A stretch of DNA of 64,000 bases from Hetaerina americana (GCA_022747635.1 JAKTNV010000042.1:1252501-1316500); one strand, 5' to 3'; counted from the first letter of the stretch, positions 45,958 to 59,570 are shown. The notes: generated by a model from the sequence alone, not told the origin. A program made the numbers and translations.

Positions 45958-48900
45958 ACAATCGAAGTTTATAGATGCACATGAATTTTCGTTTTCAGAC
46001 GTTAAACTGTCCAGAATTATGTAAGCAAGGCAACCTATTATGTCTCGTGCTTTCTTTTGCGTTTTGAAACTAACCAGTCGTTTACCATTCTGTCTGGAAA
46101 GATCATATTTTTTTTATTTCATTGGGTTTTGCTGTGATTATTTGTTTTTGAGGGAGGCCATTGAAGACGGCGAACAATTATAAAACTGAATTAAATTGGA
46201 GATGTATTATAAATCAATTAGTGATATTTTAGGATGTCCCGTATTAGTAATACGTAGGTTGAATGAGAGCGTGGATTAATAAGTGTCGCTAGGAAAAACA
46301 TTGAGACATATTCGTTTAGTTTTGGCTTAACTTTTTGAATGGTAGACGAACCTTGTGAATGTATAAGCGTTGCTATTCTTTTTCAAAAGTAATTGATATT
46401 ATCATGATGTAATTTTAATGTGTCCTGGGTACTAATGGGAATCTGCTTTTGATTTATCTGTTGATATCGCATGCCGTAGTGCATATTGCAGAGTTCATCA
46501 CGTATAGGTTGATTTGATCGAGTATTATTCATAATTTCATTGTAATAATTATATTAATCATCTAAAAGTGGGAATAAAATTCTGGTCATTGCCATTATAG
46601 TTTCTATATTACGAAATCCAAGACGACATAATATCTATTTATTTGAAACCTGTAATAGAAAGTGGAACAATATATTTTGTAATGAAAACCGCTTGTTTAG
46701 GAAAACTTGTTGAAAAGTTTGACATTCAAACTTTGTAGGGAATCCTAAAATTAAATGAAAGACATAAATAACTAGCAAAAGAAAGAATATTCAAGGAATA
46801 ATTCAGTACTTTTAGTTTTCATGGAGACACATACAAATCAGTCATACGTAGTAGTCAATCGATGAGATTAAAGAGAATGTGATTTACTGCCTCGTAACAA
46901 AAGGAGAACAACAGTTAGAACAACAAGTAGAAATCTTTCTGGGTGTACGTTTTTGGTGAATTGAAACACTAGCGTTGATGGCAGAGTTGGAATGAACGTT
47001 CTTGCGAACTTAATTGTAGTTATCTCGAGCTCAGTGTTTGTAAACTTCATTTCATTCTTCTCCCCTGTTGCCCCTTTTAAGTAGAAAGGATTGGTTGCGG
47101 AGGCAGGATCATAGATCTTGTTCGTGTCCTATCAGTGACGCTATCCATTACATGATTTTCCTCTGTAGTACAGTGTGCCAATTTGAATCTAGCAATCCAA
47201 CTCTTTAGGCATTCGTGGAAGTGTCGGGATTTGCTTTACGTTTGATTTCGCGGCTTAAAATTTGAAGAACAATGATTGCGCTTTCTTAATCCCTGCCGTG
47301 AAAAATGACGTAGAAACCTCCGCCGATTATGATGTATAATCGCTGTCCGAGACGGTTACATACTATATTAGGAAGGCATGGAAAACTGTCAGACAGTGGA
47401 TTCCATTTAGCTCGTACATTGAGATTAATACGTGTGTTGTCATCATTTAGAACTCATATTCGTGGTATTCATGTGATGTTGGTTTCACTTGTCTTTTCTG
47501 TCTCCGTTCTTTTAGTTCGTTCCGTTTTATTTATCCCATAATTTTTTTATGTGCATCATCCCTACTCTTCCTATACTTCCAAATACTATCTTATGTAAGT
47601 TGTTTTTTAAGTATGGCTGCAGACTTTTCCGTATTTCCTGTTCGCTGTTTTCCAGGCGTTACGCGATTCACGGATGGTCTTCGTTATTTACTCGATCGCC
47701 AATTTGATCTTCTATTGCCTCTATCAACACCAAGAAAAACCATGGGAACGTTGTTTCAAAACGTTGAAGAATCATTATTTAACTAAAGGAGTCCTGATGG
47801 ATTCAATTGTTTCTCGTTATGTCATATGGTGATAAGCGGCCACTGTCTCTTTTTACGCGGGCATTTACATGTTTTGCTATGTTTAGGCATTCGATCTGTA
47901 CTTCCAATTTTTCACACATTAATAGAAAATGTAATAGCCCAGTTTTCATTGTGATTCGTTTTCTGAAATGGAATTTGTATCTCTTGATATCCGGCCGCGG
48001 AAAATCTTAAACAGCAGTGGAAATTGTTGCGTTCAAATACGTGGCATTCCAACATTACGTGTTCACGATGCACTGGTCTCAGGCCGATGAATGCCTTGCG
48101 TGTGACGAGAAAGAGATGAGCGACTTCATTTTGAGAGTGATGGGGGAGGCAAGGGGAGGGAGCTGCAGCTTTCCTGTATGTGCAGATAGGTGTGCGTGAA
48201 AGGAATCGGGCTCTCTCCTAATATTCCCGAGTCGAGTCGGACGTGAGCTGTCATCCCGCCTTACTCTTCGCGATGTCCTGCCGTCAGAATCTTGACAGAA
48301 ACTCCGTAGAGCGCGAGGGACGAAGCAGGTCGAACGAGGACGAAAGAATCGACTCCTCGTCTTTGCTCTTGTAAACTTCTATATCCCCGCGGTTCATGAG
48401 AATGGTTGAAATTGCAGCATGAACATTTGGAAGCTGACTAAAAAGTTGACTCTTTTTATTGTACTAACTTATCGTAAATGATTGACTAATTTAAGTTTAA
48501 AAGGCCATCATGATGGTATTTCAACTGATTTACATCAATTTTGTGTTGCATCATTTTCAATTTCTTTGCAGTCACTTCAATAGTTAAAAAAAAAACATTT
48601 CCCTGTCGCAATTGCTATGGAAATTTCATGTATTACCGTATTTATTACAAGTATTCTCCGCTGATTGGAGGATTTAAGGGAAAAGTGGCCTTACCGCGGA
48701 TGTTTTCAAAAGATGGCGATTATTTACATAAATAGGAGACAGAAGATGTTGTCAATCCCTAAAATATTGGTGATGCCATGTTCGTCTATGCAATATTTCG
48801 TATGCAATAAATCCTTATGCGTGTGAAAACGTGCGTCGTATTCCTTACACTTAGTTTACAGGAGACGTCTTCCGGGGCGCTACCAAGTTACTAAATTAAG

Positions 48901-49150
48901 CCTGATTGCCTGGTTCCGATGTGTTGGTTGGCAGGTGCATCTCTAACCACGTATCTCACCCTGAGTATACCGTTGCTTTTGTTATTCAACAAACGAAATG
49001 AGTCTCGTCCAAAACTCAGTAGCTCGGATGAATCCCACATTTCAAGGCGGCCGACCAAAGGGTTAGTGCAAAGGAGTACCCTAATTTTTCACCTGCTTTG
49101 GAATTTTACCTGCAAAATTTGTAGCTTTGGGATTTGAAAGTCAACGAAAT
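45958..49150. other. AT-rich noncoding DNA
   Basis: No gene recognised. A GC-richer patch with CpGs lies at about 48100-48390. Confidence 0.55.
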
Positions 49151-50560
49151 GCGTAAAATCGGGGGCTACGGCATCCCTCTGGGAAGGTGGTGGTGGAGGA
49201 GTAGGGTGGCATTGCTCTGATTGAACTGGTAACTTGAGGAAGGGGTGGTTTCATTAGACCGCGTGGGATCGCGCGACCGTAGGCACTTGTGCCGGGGGAG
49301 GGTTTTGGGCACTGTGGCTGAGTGGCTGCGAGGAGGATAGTGTCGTCACTCTCGCGGCCGAGGTGGGGTGGGGACTGAAAGGCTCCCGCTCATACGCCTT
49401 TATTTCTTTTTCCCCGGGAGTTCGGGGGGCGGAAGTCGAACGCACGGGAATGGGGCTGGCTGGCTAGAGAGAACGGGAGGAGTAGCTATCTCTCCAGTGC
49501 GGGGGTGGAGGTATGCCTGGGAGGGGAAGGAATTAAAAAATAATAAAGGGCGAGTGGGGGTGGATGCAGAGGATGGAAACCCACTTTTTCGAGCGTTGTT
49601 ACAACAATGGGCATGCCAACTCCCTCACCCCCGCTCACCGCCCTCTCTCTCCTGCATTCCCCCGACGAACACTCGCGCTATCTTTCCGTCCTTTGTTTAT
49701 TCACATCCCTTTCCCTTTACCCCCTTCACGCCTCAAAATGCGGTGGTTTTTTTATTATCACGCCTCCCGCCCCCTACCCCCCCCCACGTATCTATCTCTC
49801 TCTATCCTAGGCTCGCCCCCCCTCCATCCGACTGCTCTCCCACCCTCCGATGACTCCCTTTATCACCCGCTGCCCTCCTCCTCCTCCCCCATCCCCATTC
49901 CCACGTCTTGATTTATTGGCCGTACCGCCGTACTTTTTATTACTCCTTTTTTTACCTCTCTTTCTGCTATGCCGCCCCTCCCCCTCCTCGCCATCCCTCT
50001 CCCCTCGGTCATCTCTCTTCTTTTGTCTTCGCCACGTTTCCCTCCTCCCACTCCCCTTCCCCCCCCCATCGTTGCGCCCACACTCTCGCCCCCACCCATG
50101 CAAAAGCCTCGGCTATCCTCCAAATCCCCACCGCTACGCCCCCCCATCTCCCGTATCCTCTCCGCCCACCCATCTCCACTCTCTCTTCCGTTCCCACCTT
50201 CCTGCACACATTTCGCGAGCTTCCTCCCCCCGCCCCGCACACCTTTTCTCGTCCCCTCCCTTCCCACCCGTGCGCACTTATCTCCACCGGCTAATTTCTC
50301 ACACTCCCTTCCTGCTTTCGGGGCTCTCTTCTCCCTCCTCCCACTTTTGTAGCTTCCTGCATTCTGCGCCTGGAGAATGGAGAGGATGTTGTCATTTACA
50401 CCTGAGTGTGTATGTGTCTTTTTTATTCTTGATGGCCGCATTCTTCTAGTGTCACTCCGTCCTAGGTTACGCCTCGTGAATTTTTATTGCCCCCCCCTCC
50501 TCCTTTTCCCTTCCTCTCAGCGGGTTACCCCAGCTCCACCACCTCTCAAAGGAAGAGAAA
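49151..50560. other. G-rich then strongly pyrimidine-rich block
   Basis: 49170-49520 is G-rich on the + strand and 49600-50350 is C/T-rich. Overlapping frames of nearly 200 codons occur on both strands at 49850-50449. They are complementary Pro/Ser/Leu and Gly/Arg/Glu translations and are not called. Confidence 0.6.
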
Positions 50561-51200
50561 TCGAATAAAGAAAGTACTTGAGAAAATGTTTGCTTCGGTG
50601 CCGCGGAAATGTTTATTGGTTTACCTTGATTCACCGAGTTTTATTTCAGGATTCGCTTCGGAAATGCTTCTTTTGGAGAATAAAGCGCATTGTTTTATTA
50701 CAAAATTTTTTTTTCACGGGCTTCGAAGTAATATCGTGTGTGCACTAGGAATTTAGTAGAAAGGTTTTAATCTTCCAAGGGTCATTTCCAGGCACTGAGT
50801 CATTTCGCTGTGTTGGAACTTTTGTCTTAAACGTGTGAGGGCAAAGCAATAATATTTTCCCCTCTTTATATTTTAGCTGATGAGATAGTTTGAATTTCTT
50901 TTCTCTTATTATGAGATATGGTAATGAAATTTTCTAGGATTGCAACCTTTCTATAAACACCATATTTGGACCCCTGAAGAATTTTATTATGAAATATGAA
51001 GCTGCAAACGGTGGAGTTTAAATATGAGCCTTTGCTAATCTACCGTTCCTTTTTTGAACTTTTCATTTGCCGCATCTGTTATTGCTGCTGAAATACAAAG
51101 ACCTCTAAGAAGAACGATAGCTTTTCCTGCACGTAATGAGTTCCTTTGCATTTGCGAAGGCGCCAGTCTTTCTTTTTTTTTATTCTTGCCACCTGCGTGC
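50561..51200. other. AT-rich noncoding DNA
   Basis: No feature recognised. Confidence 0.55.
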
Positions 51201-52060
51201 TCCTTGAAATTAAATCCAAGCGCGGGCGTGTGAGGCCAAAAAATATCTTCCGCCTCGAAGGAAACACATAAAAATTCTTCCATTGATCAAAAGGTTCCCT
51301 GCGCGTCTTTCTCCCCATGCTTTCACACATATTCCTCGCCGTCTTATCCCATCCCTTCCGTTTCTTCGCCGGCGAGGAAGAAAACAGAAATGGCGAAGAC
51401 GAACGGAATAGATGCCCCACCACGCGTTGGTACCTTTCCATCGATTCGTGCGCCGCCGTCGACGAGGCCGTCTCATATGCGACCTCCCTCCTCTATTACG
51501 TACGTGTATGCAAATGGCCCTTCTCGGCTGGCAGGGAATGGGTGAGCTGTGAGCGAGCTCGTCGCAGGTTCCTCGCGGAAAAAAAACGAACATTATCTTC
51601 TCGATGAGTTTTCCGCCTCCGCACCGAATGTTTTTATTGTCTAATATCCGTCCCCCTTGCTGCGAAATCACCGCCGTTTCGTCGAGCATGAGATTCACCC
51701 AGGCTCTCGTCTTGGGCGGCTTGCGAGGAATGATCTTTTCCGTTTTCCAAATCAAATACATTTGCGCGCTTGAAGCATAATCGTAATGGGCAAAGCTTGT
51801 CCAAAATTTGGGTCCGAAGTAGCGTTTCCACTCCCCCCACCCCACTAAAACCCCTCGGGATCCTTGGGGTCGCGTCGGGGTCGTGGTTTTTGCCTTGTTT
51901 GCTCGCACGCCGGCCCTCCTCACCACGACCTGGTTCCCTGTGGGTGATTCACCTCTCACAACCGGCGTCCCACCCTCCCGACGCCCCTCCTCCCCCGCTC
52001 AGCTCCACCTCCAGCCCATCTCCCTCCCTCCCCCGCCCCTTTGCCGGGAATTATAAATTG
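51201..52060. other. CpG-rich segment with a long minus-strand open frame
   Basis: CpG-rich and more complex than the pyrimidine blocks up to about 51800, then C/T-rich. A 249-codon minus-strand frame (51210-51959) is open, but it shows no domain, signal peptide or conserved motif and is Arg/Gly-rich. It is more likely the result of few stops in GC-rich DNA. The segment could be regulatory, or could hold an exon I cannot recognise. Confidence 0.3.
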
Positions 52061-54990
52061 CGGCGCCTGTACGCCTCCTCAAAATTCGCTCCCGAGCATC
52101 GGGGCTCCTGGACGGTTATTTTTGCCAATTTTATGGTGTGGCCAAAGCAGGGCGTATTGCCATCCATTATAATACTGCCGAGTCTGTTGGATTTGTGTGT
52201 ATGTACAGACCGTCCCTATAGCCTCTTCCCCTATTCCAACTACATTTCGACCAGTGGAAAAAATCAGATCCGCCAGCTAACTTTTATAGCCCCCGGTGAA
52301 GCCGCTTGCTGCCGAGGTGTATTTCAGTTTTTCATGTGTCCTAGCAATCTTTTTCTCCCGAGGGAAAAGTCTGATTTCTTACCCAAGGTAACTAGTTATA
52401 TTATCCTGGATTTGAATTGATTTTTAAAATTATGCTTGAAAAACGTATTGCAGTTTTGCCCTAGCTCGGGTCTTTAACTTTTAATCGAAACTTTTGGAAC
52501 TGAATATTTAGTGGTTTATGCGAGCTTGGAACGGCTAACACTGTACCAGCATTAACCCCAGCATCAAAATTGGTTTGGATGCTTTGTTTGTAAGAAAATT
52601 ATTATTTTATAAATTGTTCTCAAACTTGGAATGTCACATACGTTTTCGTTAGTCGTTGAAGCAAATGGTTTAAGCTTATTCAAAAATAGGCTGCGTTCGG
52701 ATATGTATTTCGGGTTAATGCGAAGTTACTACCGAGCATATAAATAGTTAGCATCTTCATTTTCACAGCTTCATACACGTATTGCCCTGCATGTCGCTAG
52801 CTGGGCGTAGTCAGTGATGCCAAAGTATAAGGGAATTGTTCGATTTTACCGTAAAATATATATTTGTAACGGCGGTATTAAATAACATCAGAATACTTTT
52901 AATGCTTGTCCGTTTCCTAAATTTTATGTTCATGATCAGTGCTTGGTGAAAAGGAATTCCTGCGTGAGATATTTTTCAGTATATTGATTTTTCGAATAAT
53001 CCTAGCCCATCGATGGACTCCCATTCAGGATATCTGATAACAATGCGACTCCTTTTCATTTTGTTTAATTTAGAAACCAAGTATTTCTCTATTGAGTTCT
53101 TAACGCACGACCTGTGTTCAAGAAGTGATCTAAGTAATGCTTATTTATTCATCCCAGCATTCTTTATTCCGATATTAATTGTTATTTTTCCGAATTATGG
53201 AATTTATCCGTCAAAAATTGTATATATCTCCAATTTTTTTTCTTGATTCTTGCCAGATATTTCGCTTGTAAATACTAGAAAAAATGTGGTAACGCAATAG
53301 CTTGAAAAACGCAGTATGTTTTATTCTCTTGCTCGCTCTTGTTTCAATAGATAAGCTTATCTCCTTGGATAATTGAGTGCATATCTTATTTTAGAATGGG
53401 TATGAAAGTGCTTTGACCTTTGAAATCAATAGATTATTAGTCTGCGGTGAACCGTTAGTCCGATGTGATAAATCAATCGGGGTCACATCATCTGCTCACG
53501 TCTATTCCATTGGATTCCTGCTATCCCGAGTATTTTTTTCGATTTCAAGTCGTCCGTTCCTTGCGCGGAAGAAATCACTTTTGACCTTGTTCTCAGACCC
53601 CCTCTCTTGCCCTCTTCATTATCGTTCCCTTTCGTCATTCGTTACTCCCCTACTCTCATGCCCTTCCATTTCATGTGCCAAACTTGTAGTAAATTTCACC
53701 CTGCTCTTACTTATCGTTTTCTTTTCTCGGGGAACGTTAGAAAAATTACCTCAAAGTTTGGTACGAGGTTTTCCACGGAAGTTCTTTTCCCTCTTCTCAA
53801 TCGGCGCTCTCCTATGGAAGCTGTGCTATTTCTCAGTGTCGGGGTCGTTTTTAAATGAGCTGTCCTGATCATCGCTCAATTCCCACCCTCCTCATCTCGA
53901 CCCATTATTCCACCAATGCCCTCTTCTAATCCCCGCAAAATACTCGAAACGTTTTCGTCTTTTTCCACTTCTTACCGGCTCTTATTTTTATTTTCAATAT
54001 TGCCAGGTTCGGGGATTCAACATTTATATCCCTCGTCCGTTGTGTATCCATTGTGCCATTCACGCACCACACCTGACGGCTTTTTCAGTATCGGAGACAT
54101 CGAGAGCTCGTTTTTCTTAGGGCTTAATGTCCGTATCGATAGTAGTTCCCCTGGAGAAATGTCAATGTCTCCTTTCATCTGTTACCAAAACTCGAATGGT
54201 TTGGCTTATGTGGAAGCGAAAATAAAAGACCGTGCTAACTTAACGAGGAAGTTTAATCGAAATGATCAGTGCAAGTATTGTTAGAAACTTTCTTGCGGCT
54301 GTATTCATATATTTGGTGCAAGGAGTGATCGACCGTGCGTCTAGTATTATCTCAATTGCTTATTTTATTTGTCCCACGAAGAGGTTTTTCTTCTTTTGTA
54401 TGCTGTTACATTAAAAATATTTGAGACCCTGGAAGTTCTCTGTTGAGCAGTGACTTATTTTTATTTCATGAAACCAAAAAGTAGATTTTGTAAAGGCTAC
54501 TTATTGTAAATATTGACGCAGATAGATAGAATATATTTCCAAGATTTATTTCACGAAATGTCATTTTTTTGCAAACCCCGTTACCATCAAAGGTAGAATT
54601 TTGTTCAGCATTTAAGTGCTGTCCTGCCCATTTTTAATGGAAATTGAACCAATCGTAGTCATTTCCCTGATAGTTGTTTGTCCAACATACCGATACGCCT
54701 ACCTAATTTATGCAGTGCCTGAGTTCTTGCTGAGAATGTTATACAGTTATCTAAACGTTTACAGTGTATAGTGCAAGCGGCGGGAAGGAAGCCTGCCTCT
54801 CGCTTATAAATTGATGGGAAAACGTTACTGGGTTGAGCAAGAGTGGCTGTGCACATTTTCTCGCCGTCGGAGCGACGAGTCAGCCGTCCACTTCGTTTCG
54901 TAGTCTTCCCGATCGACGTCAATATTTACCGCGTCGCCTGGTATTTTTTATCTTCTCGACAGTTTGACATTATCATCCTCAGCAAAATTT
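52061..54990. other. AT-rich noncoding DNA
   Basis: No gene, RNA or repeat recognised. Short frames at 53413-54284 have no domain character. Confidence 0.55.
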
Positions 54991-55870
54991 TGAATCCTCT
55001 CCCCCCCTTCCCCTCATCTTACCCCCAGCCACCCCCCTCTGCCTTTCTTCCACCTTTCGCTCCTCCTCGCAACCCCCTCCGGCCTCCGCTTCTTCTTCTC
55101 GCCTCACCCAGTTTCTCCTTATATTCCCTCAGCGCCTGCCGGTTGCCTCCCGCCTCGGCACGTACAACCTCAATCTCCTTCCCTATTCCCCCCTTCTCTC
55201 TCTCCCTCTCTCTTCCTCCCACCACCCTCTCCGCTTTCCAGCCCCCTTACCTCGTCTCCGACGCTCCCGTTTTAAAAGTGCCCCCTTCTGAGCCTCCTTC
55301 CTCGGCTCGCCTCCCTGTGGTCTCGGCGTTCCTCCCCCTTCCCCCCGACGTCTCCCCCGTCTCCCATTTTCCCTCCACCCTTTAGACAGATAGCCTCTTC
55401 CCCCCGCCTTTTTATCCACCCCCCATTCTCCTGCCTTCGTCCCCATTTCGGTGTCCTCTCCATCCCCATCGTCCGGGTCTTGAATGGGCACCTCTCCTTG
55501 CCGCCGCCTCCCTCGGCTACTCTGGAAACCGCTTGCACATCCCGTTTACCTACCTCCCCCCTCCCAATCTGACCGAAATGCATCCATCTCCTCCTTCCAC
55601 TCAAACAAATCTCCCTCCTCCTCGTTTTATGGGCGATTCGTACGGGATGCAGGCCCTTCCGGCGTGCCAATCCCACCTCACTTCTTCCCCCCTATCGCCC
55701 GTCCTTTACCCTCCACCGTGATCACTTTCGACACCTTGACGCTAGTTTCCTATCTTTTATTATTTTTTTTGTTCGTCTCCTCTATGCCACCGGCGCAGCG
55801 GACGTAGTTTCACGGAGCTGTCCCTCTCGTCATCCTCCCTCCGATCACTCTCCCCAAGCCCCACCCGTTC
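54991..55870. other. Pyrimidine-rich block
   Basis: C/T-rich on the + strand. Frames on both strands are compositional artefacts. Confidence 0.6.
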
Positions 55871-56330
55871 CCCAACCTCCCGTGCTCTAATTGGGAGGTG
55901 TCTGTTTCCGCACCCCCATCTTGCAGACGTTGTCTGTGAAATTGGGGTGACGCGAGAGAATTCGGCCGGCCACCCCTTCCGTTTTCCAGCAGCGGAGTGA
56001 CGGATTTCCCGTGCTCCCGTAAAGGCCTTTATTGGAAGAATTGCGACTGCGTTGGAAACTGTTCGAGCTGAAAGGCGAAATCATTACCGAGGGCCTTTTA
56101 CTCCATTTGCTAGGCCAAGCATATTCATGAACGAACGGCCCGGATAACACCACCTCCCCACCCCACCTCATGAGTCCTCTTCCCTTCCGAGTTCATCATT
56201 TTCCGTTCGTTTAACTCCGACGCATAATTGACGTTTACATTGGTTCCACTCTCGCGAGTCATCAAAGCGCGGAGCGTAATTAGGCCTCCTGAAGCTCTGC
56301 CCAACCCCCTCTACGAATTTGACCCACGTA
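55871..56330. other. Higher-complexity CpG-bearing segment; candidate regulatory DNA
   Basis: Contains homeodomain-like strings such as tttattgg (about 56029-56036) and gtaattag (about 56276-56283) in a balanced, CpG-bearing context between a pyrimidine block and a LINE relic. Such strings are common by chance. This is a hypothesis only. Confidence 0.22.
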
Positions 56331-56365
56331 AATTTTCATTGCCTAATATGACAGAAGGCTTTGAG

Positions 56366-56680
56366 ATGTAGGTGCGGCAAAGAATGGAGAAATTAAATTC
56401 GACGGAGAAGACAAACGCTCAAGTTTTAAATACGATAGGCAGGGAAAGGAAGTTGCTGGGGAAAATTCTGAAAATAAAAAAAGTGGACGAAGGAAAAGTT
56501 GAGAGTTAACGGGATGTTGATGATCATAGAAGGGAGAATGTTGGGTAAGCATCGTGGAGGAAGGAAGAGAAGGGCTTATTGGACAGAATAAAAAGCAGAC
56601 GGAAGTTAACAAGAAATGAAGAAAGAATACAAGTTACCAAGATAAAATATAAGGTAAATATTAGGATTTTCTCGTGATAC
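56366..56680 (+). pseudogene. Non-LTR retrotransposon (LINE) RT C-terminal relic
   Basis: In the frame starting at 56372 the sequence reads MEKLNSTEKTNAQVLNTIGR then ERKLLGKIL. This resembles the post-RT region of many arthropod LINEs (pattern Ekxxwt-KtneeVLxxIGexRxLL). After a frameshift in an A-run near 56477-56480, the +1 frame reads NGMLMIIEGRMLGKH then RGGRKRRAYWTE, stopping at 56589-56591. This matches the downstream pattern G-LL--viEGRm-GkrgrGR-R. The sequence is A-rich on the sense strand, as LINEs often are. Only this C-terminal tail is recognisable and the clade cannot be assigned. The endonuclease and RT core are absent. Confidence 0.55.
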
Positions 56681-57070
56681 TTAGGTACTAGTTTTTTGAG
56701 ATCATTGATCGAAACTATATGGATAGGATTATCTTGAAAGCCAATGAAATATCGCATGTACGCATATGCAAATAATTCGTTGCATATTCTCGTGCGCATG
56801 GTACGTGGCCAGAATTCATCACTAATTGTGCATGCTTGGTGTGAATATCTTGCGAGTCATTATTCTTCTCAAGGAGTCGCTCGTCGTGCCATTCCTCCTG
56901 ACATCTAGACGAGTGCAAAGGCACGTCCGTCACCGAAACTTCAGCGCCCCTCGCCAATTTGATGGCATTTCTGTTCATCCATTTCTGCAGGGAATTGGGA
57001 AGGTTTTTTCTCTTTCTCTTTATGTCTACGTCCTCTTCTCTTCCTGAATAACCTTTGAGGAAGGCCATTA
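56681..57070. other. Noncoding DNA, no feature recognised
   Basis: Mixed composition. It may include the 3' tail of the LINE relic, but no poly-A or repeat end is evident. Confidence 0.5.
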
Positions 57071-57960
57071 ATGGGTTACTGTTGTCCCCGGAATCGTTCC
57101 ACCCTCCCCACCCCATCCGCGCATCTACCTATCCCACCTCTTTGCTCCCCACACCCAACCCGAGCCCCCCCACCCATCTCCTCTGCCTTCTTTCGCTTCC
57201 CACCCCTCATTCCGCCTCATCTCGATCCGTGACGCGTCACTTCGCACCCACACACAAACGCAGCCACATCCACCCCGCGACCCAACATCTTCTCCTTCTC
57301 GGCCGATCTAATGACGAAAAGAATCGGTGACCCAGTCGTCATATAGCTTTTGGGGGGTGGAAGCTGAAAAACGTCCAACCCCTTAATATGTTTATCCTAC
57401 GCTGAGTGGCATTTAAAGAGATTAAACATCGTCGCAGTCGTTTGGTTCAGTCATTACCTTGCGGCAGGATTGCGATGGCCCGCCCTCCTATTCCCCCACA
57501 TGCGCGAAGCGTTCATTCCCGTGTTCTCTTGCCTCTTCTCTTTCCCCGCGCACCCTCATTCCCTCGCCCCCCTCCCTCTTACCCCATCGCACCCCCGTTC
57601 ACCTGACCACGTTATCCTTCCCCTCTCCCCACACGAATTCATCCGGTTCGACCCACCGCCCTCTTCCCGTGTCCCTCTTCATTCCCAAGGGTGGTCATTT
57701 ACTTCGACGCGCTGCCTCCACCCCTTTGCCCCTCCTCAAGCCTCCAGCCTTTTCGATGACCTGGCTGTAATCACGTTTCCTACGGCCTTTTGGGCCTCGG
57801 ACAGTCTATACGTGACCTCTCCTCTAACTCTCCTCCTCCTACTCTTATCCTCATCCTCCCTCCCCGAATACTACCCCTACCTTCAGCCCCGTGGTCCCTA
57901 ATCCCCTCTTTCCCTTCCCCTACAGCTCCTTCCCCTTTAAACCGCCACCTTCGCCATGGT
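57071..57960. other. Pyrimidine-rich block
   Basis: C/T-rich on the + strand. Three overlapping frames (57406-57901) are Pro/Ser/Leu-rich and low in complexity. Confidence 0.6.
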
Positions 57961-59490
57961 TTCCGGGAGTAAGTATCTCCCGAATGTTATTAGGCGCCGT
58001 CCATTAATGACGTTCCAACATTGGGGTTGGATGGGGATATGGAAAAATAGCCTGTTGGCCCATCGTGACTTCCAATTGACGACGACCGAGGAAAATGATC
58101 CGTAATGTCACGTTAGGCACCTCGAATGTGATTACAACACAAGCGTTCCTTCGTCCTATCCGGCCGTTACCTTGGAAATAAAACGGAGTATTTTCCCTAA
58201 TTTTAGTTAATTGTTATTCTGTTGGGTATTGGGGAAAATAATGATCGTAACGTAAGTGGAATTCGATGACGTGGGTGAGTTCAAACCCAGGGATATGAAA
58301 TGAAGATTATCTGATAACAGAAGTGCTTTATTAAAATGATGAAGATGAGAGAATATTTAGTATTTCCTTATCTCTTGAGAGCTGTAGATTCTTGTCTTCC
58401 GGAAGTCGTGCCCCTAAAGCTGGCATTCCTGCAAAATCATTTAAGAGGGGTTCGTTCATTCATGGAGTCCCATCTCGTAATGGATCGAAAGAAAACTTTT
58501 AAATGCAAAAAGAAGGTGATAGGTTTGTGTAAAACCACCGGGGAAGGGCAAAATCGTCACACAGGCATATATTCCCATTGTGCATTGGGGCCCCCGGAGA
58601 CTTGAAGGCGTTACGTTGGAGAAACTATAACAAAGTTCTTGGCCCTGCGGTCTTGTGGCTTCGAAGAAGAAAAGTTAATCCATATCGGTCTCTGCAGCTC
58701 TGGAAATAGTGTGAAAGATAGAGTTAATCTGCGGAGTACATTGATTCATGGTTTTTCCCCTTGTACAATTCACTGCTCAATACAGAGAGAGAGAGAAACA
58801 AATGATAACTCATCTTGCCTTTCCACCGACCCCATCTGACCTGGTCCGTGGCCTCTGCTCTAACACCATCTGCCACAGGCTCTTGTGATGGCTTCCGGAG
58901 TACGTGCTGTGGAATTGAATATAGAAGTTGCGTGACCTTTCACCTAGAGAGAAGAGGCTCTCTTGTGTGGCTGTGTGACAATGTCTAATCGTCGCCCCGA
59001 TACATGTCAAGCTAAACGTTCGGGTGATGGTTGAAAATTGCAATAAGTGTGTTACCCCATCGATGGGCTGAGCTCAACTTTCATTAAAGGTTAATCTTTC
59101 TTAATTTTATTCCTATTTCATTGATTCTTGGTGGTATCTAGCACTCTTGTCTCGCTACTTGGAAATAAGTTTCGTGCGTTTGTAATTATTCATTATTGAG
59201 TGTAGTAATAAGCTTGGCCACATTGACATCACGTTTTGAAAATCAAATCAAGGTACTATCAATTTTGTTTCTTTTATTTAAAAACAAATTCAAAATTACC
59301 GGCTGTGGTATTGTAGTATGCCATGCGTGCGATTTAATTTGTAAATAACTACCGCTAGAGATGTAGTCGGTTTCATATCCCATCAATAATAGAAATAGGG
59401 TCCTTAAGAACATTATAAATTGGAATTTATGTCAAGCTCATAACTCAACCATGGTGAATTCGTCTCAAAGAACGTCATGTGTCCCTTCAT
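57961..59490. other. Noncoding DNA, no feature recognised
   Basis: AT-rich to mixed. The 89-codon frame at 58336-58605 has no recognisable domain. A short (GA)n tract lies at about 58783-58797. Confidence 0.5.
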
Positions 59491-59570
59491 GAGGTGGGGT
59501 TTGAACGCCCTACAGTTTTTTTTGTTTTTTAACTTGGAGAGTAAGTTAACCCACAGCACCCACCCGGATC
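59490..59570 (-). repeat. tRNA-like pol III head (possible SINE fragment)
   Basis: On the minus strand an A-box-like TGGGTTAACTTA (plus 59553-59542, about 9 of 12 consensus positions) precedes a perfect B-box core GTTCAAACC (plus 59506-59498). The start-to-start spacing is 47 bases, plausible for a tRNA-derived promoter. An A-rich insertion between them and the lack of a cloverleaf argue against a functional tRNA gene. I found no second copy in the window. Confidence 0.3.

Noticed and set aside
49850..50449. Opposing frames of nearly 200 codons
   Set aside because: Complementary low-complexity translations of one C/T-rich tract; no motif in either.
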